Assembly (NCBI GenBank): GCA_003952965.2
Contig: CM025851.1
Span: forward strand, 20,230,874 to 20,294,873
Length of the DNA: 64,000 bases
Reading direction: 5' to 3'
From: Morella rubra
Taxonomy: Eukaryota; Streptophyta; Magnoliopsida; Fagales; Myricaceae
Shown here: positions 25,154 to 37,547 of the stretch, piece after piece
Numbering within the stretch: position 1 is the first letter of the stretch
How the letters are laid out: the number at the start of each line of letters is the position of its first letter
The notes under the pieces: generated by a model
Database searches by the model: none
What the model saw: only the letters and a program-made list of their open reading frames with translations
What the model was told of the DNA's origin: nothing
Program-made: the position numbers and the translations under genes

Positions 25154-25639
25154 TCATGTTACAACAAAATAAATCATCAGTGGTACAACTACAAGCATAC
25201 AAGGCAGGAAGCTAGTAAATGGGAAGAGTAATGGAGCCGTCAACAAATGTGCTAAATATACTACTCAAATTAGCAGTTTGTTGCCAAAGGTAAAGTAGGT
25301 TTACCTCATGAGGTTTTGATGGACATTATGCCATTTCATAAGTACCAACACAAGCTTATAACTCTGTGAGATAAAATTCCTCTATGAAATTTGGTATATA
25401 TCTCCTTGTGCAGTGGAATTGTACTAACTCTCTGAGATAATATACCATAAACCAGAGAAAATGGAATTGGTATTTGAAATAATGTAATGACATAAAAGAA
25501 AAACCTCTGCAATCACAATGATCTCTGATGAGATAAAAGGAAAGCCTCTGCAATCACAATGACCTACATTTGCAGAGGATGTTCCTTGTTGTCACCATGA
25601 GGGACGCCTCCAGGAAATAAAATCTTGAACATTTAGGAC

Positions 25640-26420
25640 CAAAAGCGTAAAACATAAGTGGCATTTTCTCCATATCCTCCTTCAAGTTATAAACATGACG
25701 CACTACCATGAGACCTCATTTAGTTCCATTCAGACCTTCTATAAATCATGGAAATAATATATTACCAGCGTAGAATCTCCATCAACTTCCAAACATAATT
25801 CAATCATGAAATAGCCTCCCTACCTCAAATTACATCTCTGAATGGACAAAATTTAACAACCTAACACAAAGATGGTGCTTTACAATAGCTGGAACACAAA
25901 ATTTAGCAATCAAATGATAGTGGGACAACACAAGCAATTCAAGGCTAGGACTAGTAAATAAAGAAGAGCTAATGGAGCCGTTCAAGTGCTAAACAATGAT
26001 TTAGTTCCAACAACTTCCTAGGTTCATGGAGGTGATGGACACAAGAATCCAGCATAAGTAGATTTCATAGAAATCAAAAATGGTTATATCTCACACTAAA
26101 GCCATAAAGCATAAAAGAAAAACCTCTGCAATCACAATGATCTCTGATGAATAAAAGCCTCTAATACAAAGCTACTGAAAACCAAAGCGTAAAACATAAG
26201 TGGCATTTTCTCCATATCCTCCTTCAAGTTATAAACATGACGCACTACCATGAGACCTCATTTAGTTCCATTCAGACCTTCTATAAATCATGAAATAATA
26301 TATTACCAGCGTAGAATCTCCATCAACTTCCAAACATAATTCAATCATGAAATAGCCTCCCTACCTCAAATTACATCTCTGAATGGACAAAATTTAACAA
26401 CCTAACACAAAGACAAGGGC
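25640..26420. repeat. Direct repeat of about 235 bp inside the MULE
   Basis: 25640-25876 and about 26186-26420 are nearly identical, sharing GCGTAAAACATAAGTGGCAT, CCATATCCTCCTTCAAG and GGACAAAATTTAACAACC. Shorter echoes of the same neighbourhood (CCTCTGCAATCACAATGA at about 25505, 25545 and 26125; AATGGAGCCGT at 25230 and 25970) show a local history of duplication. Confidence 0.8.
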
Positions 26421-26897
26421 TTTACCACTTCTAGCTCAAAATTATATCGTGCAGCTTACATAATCCTAAGTAGCTGAATTCGCTACGATCAATACAGGTG
26501 TAAAGCAGTCGTTAGCATTCAAATCTTTCTTGACAATGAACAAAACACTTGTCCCCAACAACTTCCTTACTCTATAGTTCATTGATTACATAAATTTCCC
26601 ATGGTTTTCACAATACCTTCAGATGAAGAAAAATGACAAATTGCTTCTATGTATTTCATATTATTCCTTTAAGAGCTAATCATGCCACTCAAATTGTGTA
26701 TGGTGGAATAAAAGCTAAAGTCTAATGGCTGATTGCTTATACCTGCTACTAAATTTTAAGAGCTAGAAAATTTTTGCTGATCCAGTTTGTATTTTCAATC
26801 ACAGAGCCGATTAACCTAAACTAAAAACAACCCTAACATATAAGAGAACAATGAAAAAAAAAATTATGTTAAAAGGAAAAGTTTCTGGAGAGGAAGA

Positions 26898-26978
26898 GGA
26901 TAAAATGCTTTGCTTCATTGCTTTGGTGACATTCTTTGGAAGAATGTCACCAAAGTAATGAAGCAAAGCGTTTTATCC
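26898..26978. repeat. Near-perfect 39-bp hairpin with a 3-base loop
   Basis: 26898-26936 and 26940-26978 are inverted copies that match at 37 of 39 positions; in a transcript of one strand the two exceptions would be wobble pairs. A third, direct copy of the right arm follows at about 27016-27070. It lies in the right subterminal part of the MULE. It could be a small-RNA-producing hairpin or a replication slippage product; the sequence alone does not decide. Confidence 0.85.
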
Positions 26979-27553
26979 AACAGCAAGCAAAAGGCAAAAA
27001 TCATAGAGCAACGCATTTCGTCACCAGTGCAATGAAGCAAAGAGTTTTAGCCAACAACAAGCAAAAGGAAAAAATCATAGAGCAACGCATTTCTACCTCT
27101 TTCCTCTTTCTCAGTGGAAGAACATTGAAAGAAACACAAAGCAATTCTGCGAATGATAAATCCGAACCCAGCAAAAATAAAAAAGCAACAAACGCAAACC
27201 TAAATACTAATCTTCCCTTAGACATTGTTGAAGCAGAGCAGAACATTCCTCTTGTTGAAGGCAAAAAATCCTTGAGCAATCGCTCTAGGGTTTGCAAAAA
27301 TGGGGGAAATGGTGAGTGAAGGAGAATGAGGTAGATCGTTTGCTTGATTTGAGAAGGAAGAAGGCCCTCCTTAATGAAACTCATAGTTTCGGCATGGAGG
27401 AATTAACAGCATACGGTCTGCATAAATGTCTTTGGGTTCGGGTTAGTGCATTAAACGGTGAGTTTAGTCTCAGTAGCATATGGTCTGCCGTTTAGTCTAC
27501 AATAAACGTTGTGTTTTGATTCTTTTAGGTGACTTGGCTGCTGATTCACATTA

Positions 27554-27708
27554 GTTAGCGCTGACGTGACATGAGATTCTGTTAAATGGATTGATGAAAC
27601 ATGGACAGAAGGACCAATTGTCACACGGGTATAGGACTTAGTGACCATAAAGTAAAAAATGAAACCTAGTGACTAAATCGTCAATGTGGTATAAACCTAG
27701 TGACTATA
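27554..27708 (-). repeat. MULE right terminal inverted repeat
   Basis: Inverted match of 21834-21993. The terminal words (reverse complement) are TAGTCACTAGGTTTATACCA and CCGTGTGACAATTGG. Confidence 0.8.
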
Positions 27709-27949
27709 ATTTTGATAAGAATTATTAAATAGAATCAAGTTAAGCCAATCAACGTAAAAGAACGAAGGATAGCTTTTCCTTTCAGGTAGACTTACCAAGC
27801 TTGGGATGAGTCTTTGATCAAAATAAAGAGCTTCCTCCTGCTAGATAGAAATCCTGCTAATTATTGTTAGGTTTTTATTTTGAACATTTTAATCATTTTT
27901 TTAATTTATATATTTTTTATTATTTTTGTAAAATTTTATTTATTTTATA

Positions 27950-28230
27950 AAGTTTGCACGATTTTTATCTTGGTCTTTTAATTTTTATGAAACTATTTTC
28001 TACTTCTTTTTTAAATTATATATTTTCTGATTTTTTAAAATCTTTTTTTATTTTTTGAATATCATATATAATAACTATAAATTAATATTATTTAATTTAA
28101 TAGAATATAAATCATTCCAAACTTAACCAACCAAACAAACCCTTACAACAAAACAATATTTAAGCCCAAAAACTAAAACCAAAACCAAAACCTCAACCCA
28201 TTTCCTAACAAGCCCTATTAGGTTAAACTG
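27950..28230 (-). repeat. Outer inverted repeat, right arm
   Basis: Reverse complement of 21075-21396. With the MULE removed, the two arms would enclose only about 0.7 kb, so the outer element was probably a 1.3 kb foldback-type MITE. Confidence 0.6.
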
Positions 28231-29455
28231 AGCTCTATAATGATCTAAGGAGTTTCAAAAGATGCTCTATAAAGAACAAATGTGACTAGCGGTTTCTTTG
28301 GATTGTTATAAATGGTAAAAGTAGTACTAGTAAGCACCAATGTGGACTTAGTGGGCCTTGACGAGACGCCAAAGATGTAAGGGAGAGAGATTGTGATACC
28401 CGAAATCCCACATGGAGTGGGAGAAGAGAATTAATGAGAGATGATCAAGTCCTACATTGAGACCACTAAGTTGAATTGGACTGTTACACGTGGCGCCAAT
28501 TTTAGAGGTAGCAGTTGCTGGCTGGGTATCGGCTTATTTATGGGGCCATTTTGTAGGCCTTTTATAGGTTTAGCTCAATTGATTTTTCCCATTTGTTTGG
28601 TACATTAAGCCCATTTTTAGTTAAGTTGGTGCAAATTTAGTTGTAATGCATTTTTTCTACCACTCAGCACAATATGAAAATGAGATATCCATGAAAAATT
28701 TAGTCAAAGTTGTTTTAGTGTTTTTTTTTGTTTTGGGCTTAGTATCAAATTAATAAACATTTTGAGTTAAATAAAATCTATCTAATAAACTACAAAAATA
28801 AAAAACATTAAAGGGCATCATAAAAGATAGTACAATAAATCTAAACCAATAAACTCTAAAATTAATAATCTAAACTATTTAAAAAAATAAAAGAAATTAA
28901 AGGACATCTAAAAAGATAGTATGATAAATCTCAACCAAAAAACTCTAAAATTAATAAATAAAAAAATCGATTTTAGCCATACCTTCCAATGACGTGGGGT
29001 ATCCCTAGTTATCGGAAAAAGTCTTGCAAAAAGCCCATCCAGTGATGGTGACAATTACTGCCATAACAAGCATATTAATATGAACTACGAATTTCATTAT
29101 ATTTTTCTCAAACTATTAAATACATCAAGGTTCACTCTCTAATAAAATTCTATTATAGAAATGTACATAAAATAAGTTATGTCACACAATATCGATAGTT
29201 GCATCTTATCACATGATGAACATTGATGCATTTTGGTAGTTTAAGGACTAAATGTGATGAAATTCGTAATTCAGACCAATAAATAACATTTTAGTGATAA
29301 CTTGGGAGTTAGAAATGAAGATTTCTCTAATTTTATCTAAGTGACCACAACCACACCTGTAGCGCCAAAGAAAGACTTGAAATGAAAATTAAATGCGAAA
29401 AAGAAGGAAAGACATACTACCCCTCATTCACTTCAACTATTTTTTTGGTCAGGTT
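28231..29455. other. Repeat-rich interval without a gene
   Basis: Contains a stretch (28420-28465) sharing GAGAGATGAT(C/T)AAGT(C/T)CTACATT with 21043-21070 on the far side of the MULE, and an AT-rich tandem duplication of about 90 bp (28790-28870 and 28880-28970). No coding region is recognised. Confidence 0.5.
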
Positions 29456-30110
29456 TGTTGAATTTTTTCAAAATAATAATATATGTAGCTATTTACTTTG
29501 AGAATAACAAACTTTTAAAGGAAAGTCTTTATGAAGCAAATATCACATGAGAAAGTCAAAAAGGTGGGAAGATATTTATTGGTGTTGAAATTTTACAGAC
29601 ATTTGCTTTAGCGCAAAGCTTCAAGTGGTGGTTACGGTACACAACACACACAATGTGGTGTAGGCTTAGGGCATGAATGTTGTTATTTTACAGTGCATAT
29701 GATGCGCACTTAGAACGAAGCATCGGAACGAGGATCTGAGCCATACAATTTTAGATCTTTCGATTGAACGGTCAGATTTTATTCTTTTTTATATTAATTC
29801 AACGGTTGGATTGGTTGATCTTCAACTAGATCGATGATGTTAATTGATTTACTAGTCTAGCTCGAAAGTTAGAGACTTCACACTCGCTTGTAGCTCAAGA
29901 GGCTCTCTCTATAGATTAGCAATTTTAAACAGTTAATTAACTGCTGATTAGACATACAAATGTCATTTTTCGTGTCTCTCTCCATATATCTACTAACATA
30001 AAATTTTCAAGAAAAAAACCATTTAGCATTTGTGTTCCTCTTCGTTCTTGTGCAACATAGTTGAACAATCAATTTTTAATTTGGGCTCCATTGTATCCTA
30101 GAATGCATTT
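29456..30110 (+). repeat. Left LTR of copia-3
   Basis: Homologous to 38825-39364 and about 100 bp longer. The LTR end is not sharply defined; homology with the other copy fades around 30110-30180. Confidence 0.55.
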
Positions 30111-31130
30111 GCATCAACCTTGTGCATAATTTGGTGGGAGCAAATATTGTTTAATAAAAGAAATATTATTGTGCCTTATGAGCTTTTGTGTGCAAGTTTA
30201 AATCAAGCAAGAATCTACATCAACAATCTTAAACGATATTTCTTCAATGACACTCACATCGAAGGAATGCAAAAACGATTTCAAAAAGTTAGAGAGATTT
30301 GATAGAGCGAATTTGAAAAGGTGGTTGAAGAAGATGCACTTTATCTTGGCTAATTGAAAACTAGTGTACGTATGTCCTGACTATCCCTAAGCTTGAGATA
30401 TTTGAGAATGAGACGATTGCTCAATCTTGTGAAAGGCTTAAATGGGAGCATCATGACTATCACTGTAAGGGTTACATTTGTAATGCCACAGGTATTCCCT
30501 ATTCAACATCTATATCAACAGGGCTACTATAAAGAAAGTTTGCGATGCACTTGAAGCTAAGTATTTGCTTAGGGATGAAACCAATAAGAGATTTCTTGCT
30601 ACAAAAATTTTCAATTACAAAATGATTGATGCTAGGCCTGTTTTTGAGCAGTTTTATGAAATCTTGCATACATTATATTAGTTCATACAATATAACCCGA
30701 AAATAGATGAGAAATTTTTTGTCTCGTCCATTATGGACAAACTACCACATGCTTGGATAGATTATAGGAAAATTCTTAACACAAGAAAGAAAATATCACC
30801 CTTGCATAATTAGTTCAAGATATGCAAGTTGAGGAAGATCTGAGAGGTAATAAAGCTATGGAAGATGAAATTGTCTAGTCCATTAAGGTTTTAACTATAG
30901 AAGAAGCTAGTCCTTTGGCCACTTAGAAGAGAAAGACAAAAATCTGAAGAAAAAGAACCAAAACAAGGAAAGGAAAGGTATAGGCTACAAATGTGTCAAG
31001 TCTGGCCACTATAAGCAAAATTGTTGTCTTCCTGAAACGAAGAAGTAACAACAAGGCTCAAATTCAAATAGCTCAAATTCAAAGGGAAAAGAAGAAAAGG
31101 TGAGAGATGGTTCTTAGTGGATTGAATTCG
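30110..31130 (+). mobile_element. copia-3 gag remnant
   Basis: Fragments on the plus strand read as a UBN2-type copia gag: KVCDALEAKYLLRDETNKRF around 30538-30597, EKFFVSSIMDKLPHAWIDYR around 30711-30770, and a CCHC zinc knuckle near 30985-31045. Broken fossil. Confidence 0.75.
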
Positions 31131-31389
31131 AGACAACAAGGGACATTTAACATGATAGAAGACAATTCAAAACCTTTGATGCTATAGAGGATGATCATTT
31201 CCTCTACGTGAGGAATTCCTTCTTTATTATTTTTAAATGGAAAGGAATAGTAGACTTGGAGTTTACCTTCAGAAAAGACTTCTCGTTAACTTATGCATTT
31301 TTATTATCTGATTACCTAAACCAAAAGTCAGGAAATTGGGACAAAAGGTCATTTCCTAAATCTTAGTGCGATGCTTGTTCGTCTGACCA

Positions 31390-33780
31390 GTTGCTAATCT
31401 CTGAGGATAGGGAACCGTTGGTCGGTATTCCCTACCAGTCTCTGACTTCCTCTAGTTTCTTCATTACACTTCTGTCTTCCTCTTTTTTTAAATTTTTCTC
31501 GGCCTTATCAGTCTCAACCTCAACCTCACGTGTAAGAGACTCAGCTGCTGATTTTTCCATTAGCATCTTAGGTCGCTGAACTTCCTTACCACTCCTCAAT
31601 GTGATCACCTCCTTCGCAGACTCAATAGACTTATATGAAACATTGTGAATAGGTTGCTATCAATGTAATTGAGAATTAGGCCGAGTTGTGTAGAAACTTC
31701 CCTTTTTTCATAGTCTGCAATATTGAGTTCATCTTACTAACAGCTCCCCTCAATTCAATAATGGCTTGAGTATTCCAATTTTTTTCACGACTTGGCTATG
31801 CACGAACTGCTGTAAAGAACTGGTCATCTGAGCCATACTATCATCTAGAAAAATTTTAAGAGGTGGAGGTGGATGCGATTGATAACTTGGAGAAGGTGTA
31901 GGTGCAAGTGACTGATAAGTCTGAAAAGATGTTGGAGCATAACTCTGCTGAGCTAGATAAGTTTGATAACATGAAGGAGCAGCTTGATGATACTGATGTG
32001 GGGGGTGACTAGGCTAATCATTCCGCTATGAGAAATTCAAATGATTCCTCTATACCAGATTATAAGTATTGGAGAGAGGCTGACTCTGTACGCTATTAAG
32101 CTAGTTTACTAAAGCATTATGATTTGAACCCTCACCCTCTTGCATTACTGGCATAATAGGACAATTCTGAGTGTGGTGGCTCGAAGCAACACAAATAGCA
32201 TAAACTTCAGTAGTTATCACTGCCTTTATCTTTTCTAACCTCATGACCTCTAACCTTCTCGTAAGTGCGGCTAATCTGGCCTGAACATTTGTCTCTTCTT
32301 TTAGCTCATGTTTACCCCTTCCTCCAAGAGCTTTGAGAGGTTGCAGATTTAAAGGTGTCCGATCAGACCGTGTATTCCACTGTTGAGCACTTTCAACTAG
32401 GTAATCAAAGAATTTCAATGCTCATCAGGTTCCTTGCTAAAGAACTCTCCATTACACATAGTTTGAATAAATTAATTGTTTGCACTCGGGCGTAAGTGCA
32501 ATATAAAAATAGTTGACCAGCCTCCAAAACTCAAACTCATGTTGTGGACAATGTTCATCAAATCCTTAAACCTTTCCCAATAAGTGTGGATTATCTCATC
32601 ACCTCTTTGCATAAATTGACTTATTTGTTTTTGGAAAATTTGAGTTATTTGAAAAGAAAAGAAAAAATCTGTAAAAACTCATGTTGCATATCAGCCCAAC
32701 AAGTAATATAATTAGATCTCAAAGAATTAAACTAAATCTTCACTTTTTTGCTTTAAATAAAAAGGAAATAAGTTAAGTCTAATAAATTCATTAGTGAGAT
32801 GCTGATAAGAACTCTCAGAATCTATCCCGTAGAATTGAGGTATGACAGACATCATATCTTGTTTGCATCAATGTTGTGCATACAAGCTCAAAATCACTGA
32901 GATGCTGATAAGGATTCTTATAATCTATCCCATGGAACTGAGGTATGAGAAACATCATGCCATGCTTAATCCAAAAATTAGGAGTGACATTAGGGAAAAC
33001 AATGCATGATGGTGTACTGGTTCGTGTTGGCTGCAAAAAATCCTTAAGAGTGCGCGGTGCAAGTGCAACCAAGGTCTTTTCAAATTACTCTTCTACAAAA
33101 GGTTGTATAAATTAACTTCAGTGTCATTTCTTGTAGAAGAGACATAATAGTTATTTAGCTCTGTGTTGTGAATACTACTACTAGTAGTAGGTGTAGCTCT
33201 GTATAATCTAGTTGAACTGTTTCTAACCAAAAAAATCAAACATCAGTCCAAATAACAGATAGTCACCAATACAGTAAAAAACAAATAAAACGAGCAATAG
33301 AGATAAAATAACCCAAATGAATGAATAAAAAGTGTAAAAAAACAAAAGTATTAGAAAAATTCAAATAAAAAATAAATTTCAAGTTTGAAACTAAGTCTAA
33401 AAATTTGGTGTACCGTGTCTGCAAAAAATCCTTAAGAGTGCGCGGTGCAAGTGCAACCAAGGTCTTTTCAAATTACTCTTCTACAAAAGGTTGTATAAAT
33501 TAACTTCAGTGTCATTTCTTGTAAAGAGACATAATAGTGCTCTGTGTTGTGAATACTACTACTAGTAGTAGGTGTAGCTCTGTATAATCTAGTTGAACTG
33601 TTTCTAACCAAAAAAATCAAACATCAGTCCAAATAACAGATAGTCACCAATACAGTAAAAAACAAATAAAACGAGCAATAGAGATAAAATAACCCAAATG
33701 AATGAATAAAAAGTGTAAAAAAACTGAAAAATTCAAATAAAAAATAAATTTCAAGTTTGAAACTAAGTCTAAAAATTTCC
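31390..33780 (-). mobile_element. Ty3/gypsy (Athila-type) gag remnant
   Basis: On the minus strand, 33072-32815 reads VALAPRTLKDFLQPTRTSTP and later IPQFHGIDYKNPYQHLSDFE. The stretch 32418-32101 reads FFDYLVESAQQWNTRS and a degenerate knuckle region. Both match the gag of Athila/Tat-type gypsy elements. The upstream part (33031-33777) is duplicated in tandem. Pol was not recognised. Broken fossil inserted in copia-3. Confidence 0.75.
33031..33777. repeat. Tandem duplication, period 388 bp
   Basis: Copies at 33031-33406 and 33419-33777 are almost identical over CTGCAAAAAATCCTTAAGAG, a run of ACTACTACTAGTAGTAGG and a long A-rich tail. The unit spans the start of the gypsy gag and its leader. 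Confidence 0.85.
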
Positions 33781-34797
33781 TGTCAATAGCCCAAAAACTT
33801 GACTCACTTTAAAGTGTGAAGTGCAAAGGTTATCCCAAGTATAGGAGTTTTGCTGTGTAAAATTAGCCCAAAAGGTCATGTTGTCTCTTTAGAGAAAATT
33901 GACTAATTTAAAATTTGCGTAAAAATAAGGAGAAACATTCACAAAGAGGAAGTAAAACGGTGATATGTGCAATGAGTACGAAAATAAAAAATAAAAGAAA
34001 GGCTTACTAATACAGTTCAGATTCATATTTTTCGATTTCAAGGAATTCAAAATGACATTAAAAAATTCCAAAAGAAGAGACTTTAAAATTATTTAAAACA
34101 ACGAGATTAAACTAAAACAGTAAAGATAACATTGTTGGAAAATTCTAAACGTCCTTCAAATGTAAAATCGTTAATTTATAAAATTAATCAGATGCATGAA
34201 TATCTAATCTAACTAATGTCACAAATTAAACAATTCACACCATTGATTCTTGATAAGAAAATTCCAACAAATCTAAATTTATTATCTTAACATAAGATAT
34301 AAACGATAGAAAACTTAACCATTCATTAAACTAACTAAGAACGAAACAACAAGCAATTTCAACCTAATCAACTGCAAAGTTTCAGCAAATATATCAAACC
34401 TAATCATCTACTAATTCAACTTGAAACTAAAATTTAAATGAAAAATTCAAAGAATAAGTTAACACGCTCAAAGTGTAAATGAACAAGAACTAACCAACTA
34501 CAATCTAACAATACTAAATTGTTGGAATTAAAATCAAATAAGCAACTATTACTCATTAAAGCAAAAATCGAAATTAATAAGCTAAATTTGCCCACAACCG
34601 AAATTAACATAACCTCAAATTAACACTAAATCAAACGAATCTCTAATAAAACTAAAGAACTAACATATTGAGCTAAGAATCAAGCTAAGTTATAAATGAA
34701 TTGAAAATATATGAGCATAAAATCGAAAAGCCCCAAATTAAGATTCTAGGGTTCATAATTTTCATTAAAATTACAAGATTTTCAAAATTAATCCATG
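33781..34797. other. AT-rich interval, no gene
   Basis: Very AT-rich sequence, probably leader or LTR of the gypsy remnant (TATCCCAAGTATAGGAGT near 33832 is a motif I associate with such leaders). No coding region is recognised. Confidence 0.4.
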
Positions 34798-35150
34798 TGT
34801 TGGAAATATGCCCTCAAAATCAATTATTAGAATAATTATGAGATAGTTATTTCTTTTATTGTCGTATATCTTTATTACTTAATGGGTATTATGTTGTAAC
34901 ATAAGATGTTACACAATTATATTGTTAAGTGATGTTGTAGAAAAGTCATACCAAAGATTAATGAATCAAAGGCGGAAAGTATGATTTTTCAATTCCTTTT
35001 TCACTTGACGGTTGTTCTAGATCGAGATACATATTTATATATAAATAGGTCTACACTCGTTGTGTATTTATTAAATAGGATGGTGGACTCCGTCATTGAG
35101 ATGGTGATCTTAAGCAAATGAGTTGGTACATTTAAGAGTACATGCACTGA

Positions 35151-35860
35151 ACCGAATCAAATATGAATATTTTCTGAAAATAATCACTGATGGCGAGAAT
35201 GGTATTCAGTACAATTAGCTTATGGTATCCATAAACCTGAAAGGTTTATGTAGATCTGTTTGTTGTGTAAGTGCGCTTTAACCGAGTCATTTGATGATTA
35301 TCTTTTTAGATCAAATATTACAAATAATGTTAGGTGGTGTGCATGATAAATGAGTTTGTATAATTGGTCAACAAGGAATCTATCAATCTCTTTGTGTGAC
35401 ACTCCTTCCATATTAAACTCTTTTTAAGCTATTAATGGAGATAATTGCTCATGAATTTCTTAGTAGTCAAATTTTTCTCATTTCTTTTTATTTTCTGAAA
35501 ATGATCACTGAACCGAAAAAATATGAATACTTTTTGAAAATGATCACTGATGGCGAGAATGGTATTCAACACAATTAGCTTATGGTATCCATAAACCTGA
35601 AAGGTTTATGCAGATCTGTTTGTTGTGTAAGTGCGTTTTAACCAAGTCATTTGATGATTATCTTTTTAGATCAAATATTACAAATAATGTTAGGTGGTGT
35701 GCATGATAAATGAGTTTGTATATTGGTCAACAAGGAATCCATCAATCTCTTTGTGTGATACTCCTTCCATATTGAACTCTTTTTAAGCTATTAATGGAGA
35801 TAATTGCTCATGAATTTCTTAGTAGTCAAATTTTTCTCATTTCTTTTTATTTTCCTTGGA
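35151..35860. repeat. Tandem duplication, period about 360 bp
   Basis: Two copies share ACTGATGGCGAGAATGGTAT, ACCTGAAAGGTTTATG and GATAATTGCTCATGAATTTC, about 96% identical by eye. The duplication occurred within the LTR. Confidence 0.85.
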
Positions 35861-36559
35861 TTAAATTTCATGTTTTTAGGGTATTGGTCATTACTCACGT
35901 TTTTATTTATTTGGCTTGCTATTTAAGCATTTGATTATTTTCCTTGTTATTTGATCGTTGATTAAATAATAGTACTTCCTAAAATATATAATTAATTGCA
36001 TTCCTTGTAGAAAAATGTTAGAATTTTGCTTGATTATTTTTCTCTCTCATATATGAAAATTGTAATGCGATTGCCTAATACTTAATTTTTGATTTTCACA
36101 TCATTGACTTTATGATTTCCTTTCTCTCATTATTTTGTTTCTCCATTGACCTAGATTAATTTTTAATTGTCTCTTACTTGATTAAATTTAGTTAATTACA
36201 TTTTCCATTAATTTAATTACCTAATTAAGCTAGATTGGACCTAGGAAGCATTAGGCTTATAATTGGACCTAGGAAAAGCACTTGGGCCGAACACTAGGAG
36301 GCCTTGGAGGCCCACAATTCAACCCAAGCCCACCCCTCAAGCCCATGGCCAGCCAAATCTTAGTAATCATGTCTCTTGGGAGACAAAATCCCACATTTTT
36401 GACAAGTGTAGCAATCCCTCTTCCCATGCACTCACTACCCAATCACATAATTTCTTTTACTTGTTAACTTAGTGTAAATGATTGCAAGTCTAATTAAATT
36501 AGCATACCCCTAGGAAAGTAATCATGGCACATGATAAGACAAAAAAAAAATTGAAGCTC

Positions 36560-36566
36560 TATATAA
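36560..36566 (+). promoter_or_regulatory. TATA box of an LTR-like piece
   Basis: TATATAA is followed about 40 bases later by the start of a purine-only tract. The setting (untranslated AT-rich text before, GA-rich leader after) resembles an LTR promoter rather than a host gene. Confidence 0.4.
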
Positions 36567-36602
36567 GAGGGGACTCACGGAAAAGAGCTCATTGCCGTGA
36601 GT

Positions 36603-36775
36603 CTAGAGAGAGAAAGGGTGAAGAGAAGAGAGAAAGAGGAAAAGAAAGAAAGAAAGAGGAAGAAAAAAAAAGAAAGGAGAGAAAGCGAGGGAGCTCGGCG
36701 AGGAAGAAGAAGATGGAGAAAGAAAGGAAGGAAGGAGAAAAAGAAAAGGAGAAGGAAAAACTTGAGGTAAGGGTA
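36603..36775 (+). repeat. Long purine tract (GA/GAAA-rich)
   Basis: About 170 bases, nearly all A or G on the plus strand. Open frames on both strands here are artefacts of composition. Confidence 0.8.
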
Positions 36776-37547
36776 ATTTAGTGTTCTTTGTGTTGGGAAA
36801 TATGGCATTTGTATATTGTTTAGTTTTTGTTATGATAGATCTTATGTTATACACGTTGGATGCAAGGAAAAACATGTTAGATTTAGTTTTTAGTAAGAGA
36901 TAATGAGTTATAAATGGTTGCATGTGAAGATCTATTATGGTTTTGAAAGTTGTATCTATGTTGTGATAAAATGGAGGTGAAATGACTTAGCTTGTTTGTG
37001 TTGGGGTTGAGGGCCACGGTCAGTGGCTCTTCTTTGTGTTTGGAGTATGGGAAGTTCATGGTAAGGATCTTAATGGACATGATCGCAATTTATAGAAGCC
37101 TATAAATTCGGAATACAGAATATAAGAAAGTTAATGAAAATAGTTTTTCATGATAATCCTACGATCGAGATTTAAGATCTCTAAGGATCTTATGCATAAG
37201 CACAGTTGAAGTTTTGAGTGAGCCATTATATAAACTCAAAACTTTTATTTGAGAGAGATAATAACATTACGTGAGAAAAGTTCTCTCTCTACAATTTCTC
37301 TCTCAAACAATTGTACGTGTGAATCCGAAAGAGGCAGCACCATTTGTGTTGCTCTGCTTTCAACGATCCACATTCCGATGCATTCAAATCGTCGAATCTT
37401 TCAACATGGGCATTGTAATACATGTGAAATGGAAGCATACAATAATAACAAAAAAGGTAAAATCAAAGTTAAACAAGCAAGAAATAGCTTAAGGGCATGT
37501 TCGTTTTCAGTAAGATTTGAGGGTTTAATCCAAACACAGACATGCCC

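Larger units (their letters stand above)
21834..27708. mobile_element. Mutator-like (MULE) element with long terminal inverted repeats
   Basis: Terminal inverted repeats of about 160 bp bound the element: 21834-21993 on the left and 27554-27708 on the right share GTCACTAGGTTTATACCAC, CGATTTAGTCA(C/T)TAGG and GTGTGAC. The flanks ATTTTGGAAA (21824-21833) and ATTTTGATAA (27709-27718) fit a 10-bp target duplication at 8 of 10 positions, the size expected for MULEs. Inside are a broken MULE-type PB1-like N-terminus on the plus strand (23232-23770) and a GRF zinc-finger gene on the minus strand (24745-25153). I find no transposase catalytic core, so it is likely non-autonomous. The exact outer ends are uncertain by a few bases. 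Confidence 0.8.
34798..37490. mobile_element. LTR-family B copy with a second LTR-like piece inside
   Basis: 34798 begins TGTTGGAAATATGCCCT and follows the same text as the solo LTR at 40200-41475, including AGTCATACCAA-type, GGTCTACACTCGTTGTG and GGTTTATG(T/C)AGAT words. A tandem duplication of about 360 bp lies at 35151-35860. From about 35870 to 37080 the text is different (an LTR-like piece with its own TATA at 36560 and a purine tract), after which family-B-like sequence resumes (37085-37490). Fossil; orientation is not certain. Confidence 0.55.

Noticed and set aside
27001-27384. 127-codon minus-strand frame with a hydrophobic stretch like a signal peptide
   Set aside because: It overlaps a plus-strand frame of the same length built on the local direct repeats; no known family. 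It might be part of a GRF transcript leader, but there is no support.
20860-29060. Still larger inverted repeat using CCTAGGGATACC (about 20918) and its reverse near 29000
   Set aside because: Only a few dozen bases match and the similarity stops at once on both sides; not enough to claim an element.
36524-36923. Overlapping Lys/Glu/Arg-rich and Ser/Phe/Leu-rich frames
   Set aside because: Pure by-products of the purine tract; no family resemblance.
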